This document shows, one piece after another, positions 31,127 through 40,000 of a DNA stretch of 64,000 bases. Within the stretch, counting starts at the first letter, position 1; each line of letters begins with the position of its first letter. The stretch covers positions 1-64,000 of the forward strand of contig JADJYH010000001.1 of NCBI GenBank assembly GCA_016719855.1. The letters are read 5' to 3'. Both the position numbers and the translations under genes were made by a program. The notes under the pieces were generated by a model. The model was given only the letters and a program-made list of their open reading frames with translations, was not told the origin of the DNA and ran no database searches. The DNA is from Saprospiraceae bacterium. GTDB taxonomy: Bacteria; Bacteroidota; Bacteroidia; Chitinophagales; Saprospiraceae.

Positions 31127-32326
31127 TCAGGCGGCTCGTTTAGACTTTTCCCAAACTACAGATTGGCGTCCAGCCAACAACCTAAATAAGCCACGGTACA
31201 TGGCATAGTTCATCACGCAGAAGTAGTAGGGTACGAAGAAAGCCTTGATTTTCAATTGTTTGCGCTCAAATACATAGCCAAGCAAGGCAAACAGATAGAA
31301 GCAAATTTGACAAATGAGCAAGGTTTTGTAAACGATAGCTCCATTTTTCGCCAAAGAAATATTGAGGAGGAAGATGACTGGAAGTGCGAGTGGCGCCAGT
31401 GTCCATCGGAGTACTCGATGGGAAATGTATTGAAAACTGAGCAGGCCAAACCTAAATGGATTCAACAAGCTTCTCAAACGCCATACCGCCTGCAATGCTC
31501 CGGCGGCAATGCGGATTTTGCGCTTGAGTTCTTCTGAAATGGATGCACTAGACGACTCAACTGCGTAGGCATCAGGTTCGTAAACGATTTTGTAGCCTCG
31601 CATAGCGATACCCATCGTCAAGACAAAATCCTCAATGAGCGTGTCCGGGGGAACGTGCCTGTATTGATTGGTTCTGATGGAAAAAAGCTCTCCAGCTGCG
31701 CCAATGGTGGAGTAAAGTTCTGAGTCCCACTTTTTGAGCAGGGATTCGTACTTCCAATAAATGCCTTCGCCAGCGCCAGTTGCATCGCCAGTTTCACCGA
31801 GGGCTATGCGCTTTTCGCCCGCAACTGCACCAACTTTAGGATTGGCGTAGTGCCTGACTATGTTTCTGATAGCTTGCTGGTTTACATCTGTGTTGGCATC
31901 TGTGAAAATGGTAATCGGCGCTTCGACAAAAGACATTACCCTTTCCACAGCGGCAATTTTACCTTTACGAGCTGGGCTGTGGAATAGCTTGAACGTTTGC
32001 CCAGGCAGGGTGGGGTACTGTTCAACGAGTGAGGGTGTACGGTCAGTGGAGCCATCTGTGACTAACCAAAACTCGATTTTATCTTTTGGGTAATCGAACT
32101 GAAGGCAGTTTTTGATTTTTTCCTCGATATAATCTTCCTCGTTGTAAGCAGCTACGATGAAAACCACGTTTGGCAAGGCCGATTCTGTAAAACTTGGCAG
32201 TGGTGGCTTTTCAAAAAAACGTTTGATTTTTACGAAAAGGTACAAACAGATTCCGTAGCCTAGGTAAGCGTAAAATACGATGAAAATCAGTCCCCAAAAC
32301 AAAAATTCTAAACCAGTCAAAATCAT
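31127..32326 (-). CDS. Membrane glycosyltransferase, family 2
   Basis: A 399-residue processive-type GT2. An N-terminal membrane helix (FLFWGLIFIVFYAYLGYGICLYLF) is followed by the GT-A domain, with VVFIVAAYNEEDYIEEKI and LVTDGSTDRTP, the DxD-like FTDANTD, and the acceptor-site Asp in IEDFVL. KRKIRIAAGALQ stands at the position of the QxxRW motif. Three or four C-terminal membrane helices follow. The layout matches polysaccharide or N-acetylglucosamine transferases of the NodC/IcaA/BcsA type, using a nucleotide sugar on the cytoplasmic face. No other exopolysaccharide genes flank it, so the product cannot be named. Confidence 0.87.
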   Translation of the reverse strand: MILTGLEFLFWGLIFIVFYAYLGYGICLYLFVKIKRFFEKPPLPSFTESALPNVVFIVAAYNEEDYIEEKIKNCLQFDYPKDKIEFWLVTDGSTDRTPSLVEQYPTLPGQTFKLFHSPARKGKIAAVERVMSFVEAPITIFTDANTDVNQQAIRNIVRHYANPKVGAVAGEKRIALGETGDATGAGEGIYWKYESLLKKWDSELYSTIGAAGELFSIRTNQYRHVPPDTLIEDFVLTMGIAMRGYKIVYEPDAYAVESSSASISEELKRKIRIAAGALQAVWRLRSLLNPFRFGLLSFQYISHRVLRWTLAPLALPVIFLLNISLAKNGAIVYKTLLICQICFYLFALLGYVFERKQLKIKAFFVPYYFCVMNYAMYRGLFRLLAGRQSVVWEKSKRAA

Positions 32327-32528
32327 ATATTGTGTTCAGTGAAAAGCAACTGAAAGGCAAGGTTATGAAATGTTTGCCAAGCAAGCGGCATGTTATTTCT
32401 GTAAAATTCGTACCATTATCCTTCGATATGTTTCACGCTTGTTCATTCAACCTGAAAAATTCCGTTGCTTTGAAGTCCTGATTTTACCTTTACCAAACTT
32501 CATCCAGTTTTGTCCAAATGACTTTAAT

Positions 32529-32981
32529 ATGAGAATCGAAGACGAAATAAAGCAAAAAAGCTTTGCAAATGAATACACCAAAGCTCACATCAATATCCTC
32601 TTCACTGCCTCCTGGCTTTCGTCTGGTGCAGCAAAGGAGCTAAAAGACCTGGGCATCTCTGGACACCAATTCAACATTTTAAGGATTTTGAGGGGGATGT
32701 ATCCTAATCCAGGGAGCATCAAGGAACTTACAGAACGGATGATTGACAAATCTTCCAATGCATCCAGGTTGGTTGACAAGCTCATCACCAAGAACCTTGT
32801 CATAAAGGCAAAATGCAATGAAGATAATCGTAGGGCTGAAGTGATTATTTCCAATGAAGGGTTAAGCCTGTTAGAAGTTGCCAGTGAAAAAATAGATCGC
32901 TTCACTGAATCTTTCAGCGCTAACTTGACCGAAGTCGAGGCTACAACTTTGAATATCTTGCTTGATAAACTACGTGGATGA
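32529..32981 (+). CDS. MarR-family transcriptional regulator
   Basis: About 150 residues from the ATG at 32529; an upstream extension in the same frame is low quality and not used. The winged-helix pattern is clear: SGHQFNILRILRGMYPNPGSIKELTERMIDKSSNASRLVDKLITKNLV, with the wing NEDNRRAEVIISNEGLSLL, then a C-terminal dimerisation helix. It is followed 110 bp later by the YceI-like gene, an arrangement in which the MarR protein may control the neighbour. No ligand is predictable. Confidence 0.85.
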   Translation: MRIEDEIKQKSFANEYTKAHINILFTASWLSSGAAKELKDLGISGHQFNILRILRGMYPNPGSIKELTERMIDKSSNASRLVDKLITKNLVIKAKCNEDNRRAEVIISNEGLSLLEVASEKIDRFTESFSANLTEVEATTLNILLDKLRG

Positions 32982-33093
32982 TTTTTTAAGGATTTCTTAA
33001 GAAACGGCTCCCAACCTTTGGAGATTAATGGTGTTTTTGGATTCGTGTACCTACACACAAATATCTTTCACCATTTTAAAAATCTCGTTTTTA

Positions 33094-33631
33094 TGAAAAA
33101 TTTTAAATCCGTCGGGTTGATACGTTGAACAGCAACGTGCAGTGGACTGGCTACAAAGTGACTGGCCAGCACAGCGGCGTTGTCAACATCAAATCAGGTT
33201 CATTGCTCTACGATGACAAAGGATTCTTTTCCGGTGGTTCTTTTGAAATGGACATGACTACCATTAAAGTGCTTGACCTTCAAGGCGACATGGCTGGAAA
33301 ATTGGAAGGCCACTTGAAATCTGATGATTTTTTCGGTTCTGCCAACCACCCAACTGCAAAATTCGTAATTACCAAAGTTGTGCCGAGAGGCAAACCAGGC
33401 GAGTACAAAATAATTGGCAACCTCACCATCAAATCAACAACCAAAGAAGTCAAATTTGATGCACTGTTGACGGAAGCTGCTGGCGGTAAGATAGTCGCTA
33501 CTGGTGACATCAAGATTGACCGCAGCGACTTTGATGTTCGTTACGGTTCTGGCAGCTACTTTGATGGCCTTGGCGACAAGACTATCTACGATGAGTTTGA
33601 CCTCAAAGTAAAATTGACGGCTGTTCGCTAA
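33094..33631 (+). pseudogene. YceI-family lipid-binding protein with damaged N-terminus
   Basis: YceI proteins are periplasmic beta-barrel carriers of long isoprenoids. Residues from about 33120 on are typical: NSNVQWTGYKVTGQHSGVV, the strand GGSFEMDMTTIKV, then LKSDDFFGSANHPTAKFVI and a complete C-terminus. The expected start ATG at 33094 (MKNFKSVG) is followed within 12 codons by a stop, and most of the signal peptide is absent. Only about ten codons lie where about 20-30 are usual, and the frame changes by one base. A TTG at 33125 would give an unexported protein. Either a short deletion or an assembly error. Confidence 0.8.
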
Positions 33632-33657
33632 TCAACTTGTCATAAATAATTGAAAAA

Positions 33658-33690
33658 GAGGCGCTTGTGAAAACTAGCGCCTCTTTTTTT
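33658..33690 (+). terminator. Terminator after the YceI gene
   Basis: GAGGCGCT (33658-33665) pairs with AGCGCCTC (33676-33683), followed by a T run to 33690; A-rich on the left, so it may also serve the convergent gene. Confidence 0.85.
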
Positions 33691-33707
33691 TACAAAAATG
33701 GGAATTG

Positions 33708-36101
33708 TCAGCGAAGCAAGGTGACAGTGCCTAGCCTTATTTGGTGTTTTATTTCACCGTTATTCTGGTAATCAAATTCTATGCGATAGGCAAAAACATC
33801 CTGCGTTGATTTATCGCCTCCATTTTCACCATCCCATCCGACGTCTGGATTATCATTTTGAAAAACCAAATTGCCCCAGCGGTTAAAAACATACTGCCGA
33901 TAATTGCTGATTTCGCAGCCAACAAAACCCTTGAATTCATCATTGAACCCATCGCCATTCGGTGAAAAAACATTCGGGATGTAGAGGCAAAGCTCGCAAG
34001 CCCTCAGTTCCACTTCGTCTTCAAAAACACAGTCTTCTACTTGGACCTGGACGTTGTACGTTCCTGGGCTAACCGCTTTGAAATTGTGTTCTGTTGAGCC
34101 ATCTTGCCAGTGGTAGGTAGCACCGTCAAATTGAGCGTTGAGCCAAACTCCTTCATTTTCGCAAATAAAACCGTAGTCGGGGAGTGGGTCAAGCGGCCCC
34201 TGCTGGTAAAACGCCAAGAGCGAGTCAGTTCGACTACAGCCACCTTGCGTAACTTTTGCCCAAACCAGCCCGGGCGAAACAATGATAAAGGAAGCGCTCG
34301 TCGAGCCATCTTGCCAAAGAAAACTAGCATTTTGGAGTGGAATGTCGAGCGTCGCAGATTCGCCTTCACAAAGTGATTGGTCAGCACCGAGGTCGAAAGG
34401 CACTGTTGTGAAATCAACCTCGATGGTGTCCCTGTATTCACAGCCATCTTTGATGACTTCTACCCAGTAACTTCCGGGAAGCTGAACGGGTAGGGTAGGG
34501 TCGGTGCTGCCATTTTTCCAAATAATAGCTGCACCAGGGATGCCCGGGTCCAAAACCAGCAATTCACCATCACAAAGAATGGTGTCATTTCCAAGATTGA
34601 CGGGGGTTTCAGAGACGTACTCGACCAGTACCGTGTCCCGGCTTTTACAGCCTTGCTTGTCAATTTCGACCCAATGTTCACCAGGACTACTTACCAAAAA
34701 GATAGGCAAAGTAGAGCCGTCTGGCCACAAATAACTCACGTTGGTTTGTGCGATGTCAAGAATCAAGCCTTGGCCTGCGCACAAAATCGTATCGTTGCCA
34801 AGGTCAATGCTAATCGAATCAGGCGAAAGTCGCACTACCCACAAGTCCTGTTCGCCGTAGTTGCCGTCAAGGTCGTTGTTCGACGATGTAGTAAAGCCAG
34901 CACAAGCATAGCCGCCTTCGGCGAGTTCCATCACGGCAAAAAAGCGGTCATCGAGCGTTCCTCCCAAGTTTTTTTCCCAAATCAATTGGCCATTGGCATC
35001 GAGGTTGACCAGCCATGCGTCCCTGCTGCCGTAGTTGCCGCCAACATCCAAGTTTGAGGAAGCCGAAAGTCCAGTGATAAGTGCCCCGCCATCCAATTTT
35101 GCAGCAATTGCAAAGGCACGGTCTTCAATGGAACCACCGAAATTTTTGCTCCAAATCAAATTGCCCGTGAGCGAAATCTTGGTTATCCAGTAGTCGTAGC
35201 CGCCATTGTTGTCGGGTACATCACCTGTTGCAGAGTTTGAAGTGCCGGCGATAAGCGCTCCATCGGTAGTCAATGCTATTCCGTAGGCCCGCTCTTCGCC
35301 AATACCTCCAAAAGTCTTTGTCCAAGTCAAGTTGCCAGCGCCGTCCAATTTAACCACCAAGTAATCATAAAAACCTTGGTTGCTGGTTACATCGCCATCG
35401 CTTGAAAAAGACGAACCGGCCACCAAAAAGCCGCCATCGCTGGTTTGGATGGCATCAAAAGCATAATCAGAGAGACTGCCACCGATATTTTTTTGCCAAA
35501 GGAGTGAGCCGTTGCTGTTGATTTTAAAAACCCAATAATCAAACTCGCCCTTGTTGTTGCTCAAGTCTCCATCGGCAGATTGGCTGTAGCCACCCACAAC
35601 AAAACCGCCATCGCTTGTTGGTTGAATGCTTTCGGCACGTTCGTTAAGCGTACCACCATAAGTTTTTTTCCATAGGATATTGCCCACGGCGTCAAGCCGA
35701 AGCAGCCAGGTATCTTCCTGGCCGTGGTTGCCTGCAACTTGACCATCGAAAGACACAGTGCCTCCAGCTACAATGTACCCACCGTCGTCAGTCTGGAGCA
35801 CGGCTGTCGCAATGTCGTTGTCCGCGCCGCCGTAGTTTTGCTGCCATTCCAGCTCGCCGAGGGAGTCGAGTTTCACCACCCAATAATCGGAAGCGCCCTT
35901 GTTTCCGGTCAAGTCTTGGTCAGCCGAACGAGCGTACCCAGCGGTGATAAAGCCGCCATCAGTCGTCCGCTGCATGTCATTTGCTACGTCCGACTTGCTG
36001 CCGCCGTAGTGTTTTGACCAGTCAATGAAGACGCATTCCTTTTGCTGCGCAAAAAGCTGGGCTGAAAATAAAATCAGTAAAAAACCAAACAGGCGAGGCA
36101 T
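33708..36101 (-). CDS. Secreted seven-bladed beta-propeller protein with CHU_C (T9SS type B) tail
   Basis: I start at the ATG at 36101, which gives MPRLFGFLLILFSAQLFAQ as signal peptide; the longer frame from 36194 has an implausible N-terminus and overlaps folC. Seven units of about 58 residues follow, each like YGGs.sD.A..i..T.DGGfi.aG...S.DgD...N.G..DyWvvKld..G...W.K, enough for a closed seven-bladed propeller. Then come four Ig-like units of about 68 residues (DLGNDTILCAG..., LWPDGST..., SPG.YWV.V...GC...D). The C-terminal CHU_C domain has LYIPNVFSPNGDGFND, VFNRWGNLVFQ and the ending TVTLLR. No PorP/SprF gene is adjacent. Function unknown; surface display is expected. Confidence 0.88.
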   Translation of the reverse strand: MPRLFGFLLILFSAQLFAQQKECVFIDWSKHYGGSKSDVANDMQRTTDGGFITAGYARSADQDLTGNKGASDYWVVKLDSLGELEWQQNYGGADNDIATAVLQTDDGGYIVAGGTVSFDGQVAGNHGQEDTWLLRLDAVGNILWKKTYGGTLNERAESIQPTSDGGFVVGGYSQSADGDLSNNKGEFDYWVFKINSNGSLLWQKNIGGSLSDYAFDAIQTSDGGFLVAGSSFSSDGDVTSNQGFYDYLVVKLDGAGNLTWTKTFGGIGEERAYGIALTTDGALIAGTSNSATGDVPDNNGGYDYWITKISLTGNLIWSKNFGGSIEDRAFAIAAKLDGGALITGLSASSNLDVGGNYGSRDAWLVNLDANGQLIWEKNLGGTLDDRFFAVMELAEGGYACAGFTTSSNNDLDGNYGEQDLWVVRLSPDSISIDLGNDTILCAGQGLILDIAQTNVSYLWPDGSTLPIFLVSSPGEHWVEIDKQGCKSRDTVLVEYVSETPVNLGNDTILCDGELLVLDPGIPGAAIIWKNGSTDPTLPVQLPGSYWVEVIKDGCEYRDTIEVDFTTVPFDLGADQSLCEGESATLDIPLQNASFLWQDGSTSASFIIVSPGLVWAKVTQGGCSRTDSLLAFYQQGPLDPLPDYGFICENEGVWLNAQFDGATYHWQDGSTEHNFKAVSPGTYNVQVQVEDCVFEDEVELRACELCLYIPNVFSPNGDGFNDEFKGFVGCEISNYRQYVFNRWGNLVFQNDNPDVGWDGENGGDKSTQDVFAYRIEFDYQNNGEIKHQIRLGTVTLLR

Positions 36102-36190
36102 AAAAGACTGGTTTGTGTGAAAAATCGAGGCGAAATTAAGCAGATTCGGCTGCATTGGCGGGCTTGTTTGTGGGTCTGTCGTTTGGTTGC

Positions 36191-37525
36191 TCAAATGACT
36201 TCGGCCACCACGAAGATGCTGCCCCCCACGAAAATCAGGTCATTTGGCCCAGCCGACTGCTTTGCTGCGGCCAGCGCACGGCGAACCGAAGGATAAGCCT
36301 TGCCTTGGAGGCCCAATCCTGCCGCCTGTTGCGCAAGCAAAACAGCATCCAAGCCACGAGGGATATTTGCCTTGGCAAAATAATACCGTGCATCGGCAGG
36401 CAACATGGCGAGCACCTTCATGGGCGATTTATCGCTGACCGTCCCGAAGACGAAGTGCAGTTTTTGGTGAGGTATTTTGCCAATAGCCAGCATGGCCAGC
36501 CGGATGCCGTCTTCATTGTGGGCGCTGTCGCAAAGCACCCGAGGCGACTGGCTGATGAACTCCCATCTACCCATGAAATTGGAAAGTTTTTTCAGGTTAG
36601 CTAGCCCTGTTCGAATAGAAAGTTCTTTGAGTTTTGGGAACATGTGGGCAACAATCTCCATTGTTTGCAGCACGGTGGCGAGGTTTTTTTGCTGAAAATC
36701 GCCTAGGTGGTTCAATTCCAAATTGCTGAAACGCAGCTTTCCATTTTGAAAAACATCGTAAAAGACATGCGTATCGTTGGCTCGTTTCGGCGTAGCCGCA
36801 AAATGTTGGTTGGCAAAATAGATTGGACTACCCAATACCTTGGCTTTCTCAAGGAAAACAGCCTGTGTTTCGGGATGTGATTCACCTACGACGACAGGCA
36901 CACCGGGCTTGATGATGCCAGCTTTTTCGCCAGCGATGAGTGGCAGCGTGTCGCCCAGCATGTTCTGGTGGTCGTATCCGATATTGGTGATGACACTGAC
37001 AATTGGGGTGATGACGTTCGTGGAGTCGAGCCGCCCGCCTAGGCCCGTTTCTATGATGGCGATGTCCACTTTTTCTTTGGCAAAATAGTCGAATGCCAAG
37101 CCTACCGTCCACTCAAAAAAGGAAGGTTGTAGCTGCTCCGCAAATGCTCGGTTTGCTTCTACGAATGCAATTACATCCCGTTTTGGGATAAGTTCCCCGT
37201 TGATTTTAATGCGCTCCCGAAAGTCCCGATAGTGTGGCGAGGTGTAAAGCCCTGTTTTGAACCCAGCAGCTGTGAAGATGGCGGAGAGCATGTGCGCCGT
37301 GGAGCCTTTGCCGTTGGTGCCAGCGATGTGGATAGAGGGGAACTTTTGCTGAGGTTGCCCAAGGTGGGCACAGAGCGCAAGGGTGTTGCCGAGGTCTTTT
37401 TTGAAGGCCGCTGGCCCGATGCGTTGGAACATCGGTAGCTGCGCAAAAAGGTAGTCGAGTGTCTGTCGGTAGGATTTGATAGCGATTGCTGGTTGTCGAG
37501 GTGGCAATGGGTCACTGTTTTTCAA
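36191..37525 (-). CDS. folC: Bifunctional folylpolyglutamate/dihydrofolate synthase
   Basis: A 444-residue Mur-ligase-family enzyme that adds glutamate to folates (and in many bacteria to dihydropteroate) in the cytosol. The P-loop is HIAGTNGKGSTAHML. The family motifs LYTSPHYRDFRERIKING and IIETGLGGRLDSTN are present, as is TNIGYDHQNMLGDTLPLIAGEKAGIIKPG. The C-terminal domain has GRWEFI...LCDSAHNEDG. Full length. Its start overlaps the end of the next upstream gene (37512-37982) by 14 bp. Confidence 0.93.
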   Translation of the reverse strand: MKNSDPLPPRQPAIAIKSYRQTLDYLFAQLPMFQRIGPAAFKKDLGNTLALCAHLGQPQQKFPSIHIAGTNGKGSTAHMLSAIFTAAGFKTGLYTSPHYRDFRERIKINGELIPKRDVIAFVEANRAFAEQLQPSFFEWTVGLAFDYFAKEKVDIAIIETGLGGRLDSTNVITPIVSVITNIGYDHQNMLGDTLPLIAGEKAGIIKPGVPVVVGESHPETQAVFLEKAKVLGSPIYFANQHFAATPKRANDTHVFYDVFQNGKLRFSNLELNHLGDFQQKNLATVLQTMEIVAHMFPKLKELSIRTGLANLKKLSNFMGRWEFISQSPRVLCDSAHNEDGIRLAMLAIGKIPHQKLHFVFGTVSDKSPMKVLAMLPADARYYFAKANIPRGLDAVLLAQQAAGLGLQGKAYPSVRRALAAAKQSAGPNDLIFVGGSIFVVAEVI

Positions 37526-37982
37526 ACGAGCGCAGGGCTTCGACTTGTTCGGTCAGGTCGGCTTCCATCAACTTAATGAAGTCGTGGAAAAGCGCCTTGG
37601 TTTGTTCTGCCTGTTTGCCGAAAGCACTGTCGTTCGCAGCAAGCGGGGTGGCTTTCGCTTTTTTCAAGCAAGCTTTTTGCTCGGCCAAGCGGTCATTGGC
37701 AATTGCTGAGATGTTGGTTTTATCTGCCAATTGGTTGATTTCAGCTTCCATGAGTTTGAGAAGGCCATCCCGAAGGTCGGTCATGCTCTGCACATCTGTT
37801 TCTTCCCAGGCAATCTCAAAACGGTAAACTAGCGTCTTGAAAAATTCCACTTCGCCACGCTGTATTTCGAACAACTGGAGTGGGGTCGCAGTACGTTGCG
37901 AGGATTCAGCCGTTTGTTGTCCAAAGGACAGAATGGGCAATGTGGATAAAAAAATCAGGCAGGCAATGGTTTGCTTCTTCAT
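37512..37982 (-). CDS. Small secreted helical protein, unknown function
   Basis: 156 residues from the ATG at 37982, selected because it opens with a signal peptide (MKKQTIACLIFLSTLPILSFGQ); the longer frame to 38339 has no support. The mature part is predicted helical and charged (QLFEIQRGEVEFFKTLVYRFEI..., LLKLMEAEINQLADKTN, KALFHDFIKLMEADLTEQVEALRS), resembling small periplasmic helical-bundle proteins. I do not recognise a named family. It overlaps the start of folC by 14 bp, implying co-transcription. Confidence 0.7.
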   Translation of the reverse strand: MKKQTIACLIFLSTLPILSFGQQTAESSQRTATPLQLFEIQRGEVEFFKTLVYRFEIAWEETDVQSMTDLRDGLLKLMEAEINQLADKTNISAIANDRLAEQKACLKKAKATPLAANDSAFGKQAEQTKALFHDFIKLMEADLTEQVEALRSFEKQ

Positions 37983-38066
37983 AAAAAACTGTTTTTTGTG
38001 CTTGCAACCCGGTTGGATGGCATCGGACAAAATTAATCCGAGTTCATGTAACCGCCAACTCTTATA

Positions 38067-39170
38067 ATGTTTACTGAAAAACATTTCCCTAATTCTGTCA
38101 CTGGCAAAGAACTTGACACGTACCTCGAAAAAGCCTGGTACCGCATGGGCTTGAGTATTTCCACTTGCCATTTCCTTTTTTTTGAAGACAGCCTTTATTC
38201 CCCAATTTGGCTTCGGATGCCCTTGGAAGGGCTGGTTTTTAGAAAAAGTCTGCTCAAAATATTGCGACAAAATCGCCTTCGGTTCCGAACATTGACAAGG
38301 CACGGGTTCATTGACGACGAAAAGGAGGCGCTTTACCAACGGTACAAAGTTAATTTCAAAGGCCGGTTGTCGGCGACTTTACGAGATAGCATTTTGGATG
38401 GTCAGCCCAACACCATCTTCGACACATTTGAGGTTTGCGTTTACGATGGTGACAAGCTTGTGGGGTTTAGTTTTTTTGACCTTGGCAATACTAGCTTGGC
38501 CAGCATCAAAGGGGTTTATGACCCCGATTATGCTCGGTACAGCTTGGGGATATACACCATGATTGAAGAAGTTCAATTTGGGATAGACTTGGGTTTCCAG
38601 TATTATTACCCAGGTTACATGGTGCCTGGATATCCCCGTTTTGATTACAAGCTGAGGATGGGCAAGCCGGAAGAGGTGCAGTTTTTTGACTTGAAAACCC
38701 AGGATTGGCAGGCTATGAGCAATTTTACCAGCCAAAACGTACCGGTCGGTGTGCTCACAGGCAAATTGAACATTTTGGGTCAAGGTTTGGTGAAGGCGGG
38801 AATTGCCGTTCAGATGCTTTTTTATCCTGCTTACGAAGCGAACAATTTCATTTATGAGCACGAGCGGCTTTTGGAGTCACCGCTTTTCTTGACTTTGTTC
38901 AACAACGTTTTCCCTAGGCCACGTTTCATCATCTATTATGACCTTTGGAGGGAAACCTACGTGTTCACCCATTGCATGCCCATCGAAGACCTTGGACTTT
39001 ATTTTGAGTACACCATGCAATTTGACACAGAAGAAGCACGGCATTACCTGGATTTCATTTTGAAAAAGACCCAAATCATCGAAACTCAAAATCCCGAAAC
39101 AGTTGTGAGGCTGGCAGTGGAAATTAGTAGGCTCATCAAGCCGCCTGGAATTCAGCAGGTTTTGAAATAG
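38067..39170 (+). CDS. Arginyl-tRNA-protein transferase (ATE/Bpt)-like protein
   Basis: A 367-residue protein. Residues 160-195 read LGIYTMIEEVQFGIDLG then YYYPGYMVPGYP then FDYK, matching the C-terminal GNAT-fold signature of arginyl- and leucyl-tRNA-protein transferases (LG.Y...E..........YLGY.VPGC..M.YK). An upstream FEVCVYDGDKLVGFSFFDLG strand pair also fits. These enzymes append an amino acid to protein N-termini for N-end-rule degradation. The Cys-rich N-terminal motif of canonical ATE enzymes is not evident; only an isolated Cys near residue 34 is seen. Substrate and activity are therefore inferred. The extra C-terminal ~140 residues are less familiar. Confidence 0.65.
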   Translation: MFTEKHFPNSVTGKELDTYLEKAWYRMGLSISTCHFLFFEDSLYSPIWLRMPLEGLVFRKSLLKILRQNRLRFRTLTRHGFIDDEKEALYQRYKVNFKGRLSATLRDSILDGQPNTIFDTFEVCVYDGDKLVGFSFFDLGNTSLASIKGVYDPDYARYSLGIYTMIEEVQFGIDLGFQYYYPGYMVPGYPRFDYKLRMGKPEEVQFFDLKTQDWQAMSNFTSQNVPVGVLTGKLNILGQGLVKAGIAVQMLFYPAYEANNFIYEHERLLESPLFLTLFNNVFPRPRFIIYYDLWRETYVFTHCMPIEDLGLYFEYTMQFDTEEARHYLDFILKKTQIIETQNPETVVRLAVEISRLIKPPGIQQVLK

Positions 39171-39180
39171 GGCAAAACAA

Positions 39181-39213
39181 AAGCCCGAAAGCATTGCCTC
39201 CGGGCTTCTTTAA
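39181..39213. terminator. Terminator between convergent ATE-like gene and rpsP
   Basis: AAGCCCG (39181-39187) pairs with CGGGCTT (39201-39207), with a short T-rich stretch after it and A-rich sequence before it. The T tract is weak. Confidence 0.7.
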
Positions 39214-39230
39214 ATCAGAATTCTAGGATA

Positions 39231-39719
39231 TTATTCTTCTTCCTGTGCGGCAGCTACCGGAACCGGAGCAACCTCCACTTTTGGAACTTCTTTTTTCGCT
39301 GCTACTTTGATGTCCAAGCCAGCGACCTTCGCACGGAAAGCGGCCTTTTCAGCAGACATCTTTTCAGCACGGGCAGCGGTCTTGACATCTTTGGCTGCGA
39401 CGTAGTCTGTGTATTTCTTCATGGCCTCATCCTCTGAGAATGCGCCTTTTTCCACGCCACGCATTACGTGCTTGCGGTAGAAAATGCCCTTGAAGCGCAA
39501 CATGGCCCGAACGGTTTCCGTTGGTTGTGCACCTTTTTGAAGCCAGTCGTAAGCTTTGTCGCCATCAAGTTCGATGGTGGCTGGTTGGGTCAGTGGGTTG
39601 TAGGTGCCGATTTTTTCAATGAAACGGCCATCACGTGGCGACCTTGCGTCAGCGATGACGATGTGGTAGAAAGGCTTTTTCTTTTTGCCCTTTCTTTGCA
39701 ATCTGATTTTAACTGCCAT
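39231..39719 (-). CDS. rpsP: 30S ribosomal protein bS16 with long C-terminal extension
   Basis: A 162-residue protein. The first ~80 residues are bS16 (MAVKIRLQRKGKKKKPFYHIVIADARSPRDGRFIEKIGTYNPLT), which helps assemble the 30S body. The remaining ~80 residues form an Ala/Lys-rich helical tail ending in an acidic, Pro/Val-rich segment (VEVAPVPVAAAQEEE). Tails of this kind are frequent in Bacteroidota bS16. The usual partners rimM and trmD are not adjacent downstream. Confidence 0.95.
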   Translation of the reverse strand: MAVKIRLQRKGKKKKPFYHIVIADARSPRDGRFIEKIGTYNPLTQPATIELDGDKAYDWLQKGAQPTETVRAMLRFKGIFYRKHVMRGVEKGAFSEDEAMKKYTDYVAAKDVKTAARAEKMSAEKAAFRAKVAGLDIKVAAKKEVPKVEVAPVPVAAAQEEE

Positions 39720-39876
39720 TATTTTAAATGTTTGATAATGAGGGTTTTAAAAGCAGCCAAAGAAAAAATCTTGTAGAACATTCCCTTATAGCTTCCTCTA
39801 ATCGCCTCGATTTCACCATCCCCACTTACCCTGAAAATCAGGCTGTGGGATTAAGCGGGCGCAAAAGTATGTTATT

Positions 39877-39884
39877 TATGTTTG
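39877..39884 (+). promoter_or_regulatory. -7 element (TATGTTTG) upstream of the Gly-rich/PKD protein gene
   Basis: Perfect TAnnTTTG, about 117 bases before the ATG at 40001. The rest of 39720-40000, between divergent rpsP and this gene, has no other assignable feature. Confidence 0.4.
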
Positions 39885-40000
39885 AAATTGCGCCACCTGT
39901 TTGAAATAATTCAGGCTCAAACTTGATTTGCTGCCATATATTGGCGAAAATTGCACTCACTTAATGAGAATGTCCCCAGTAAATTCAAACCATTTTACCG

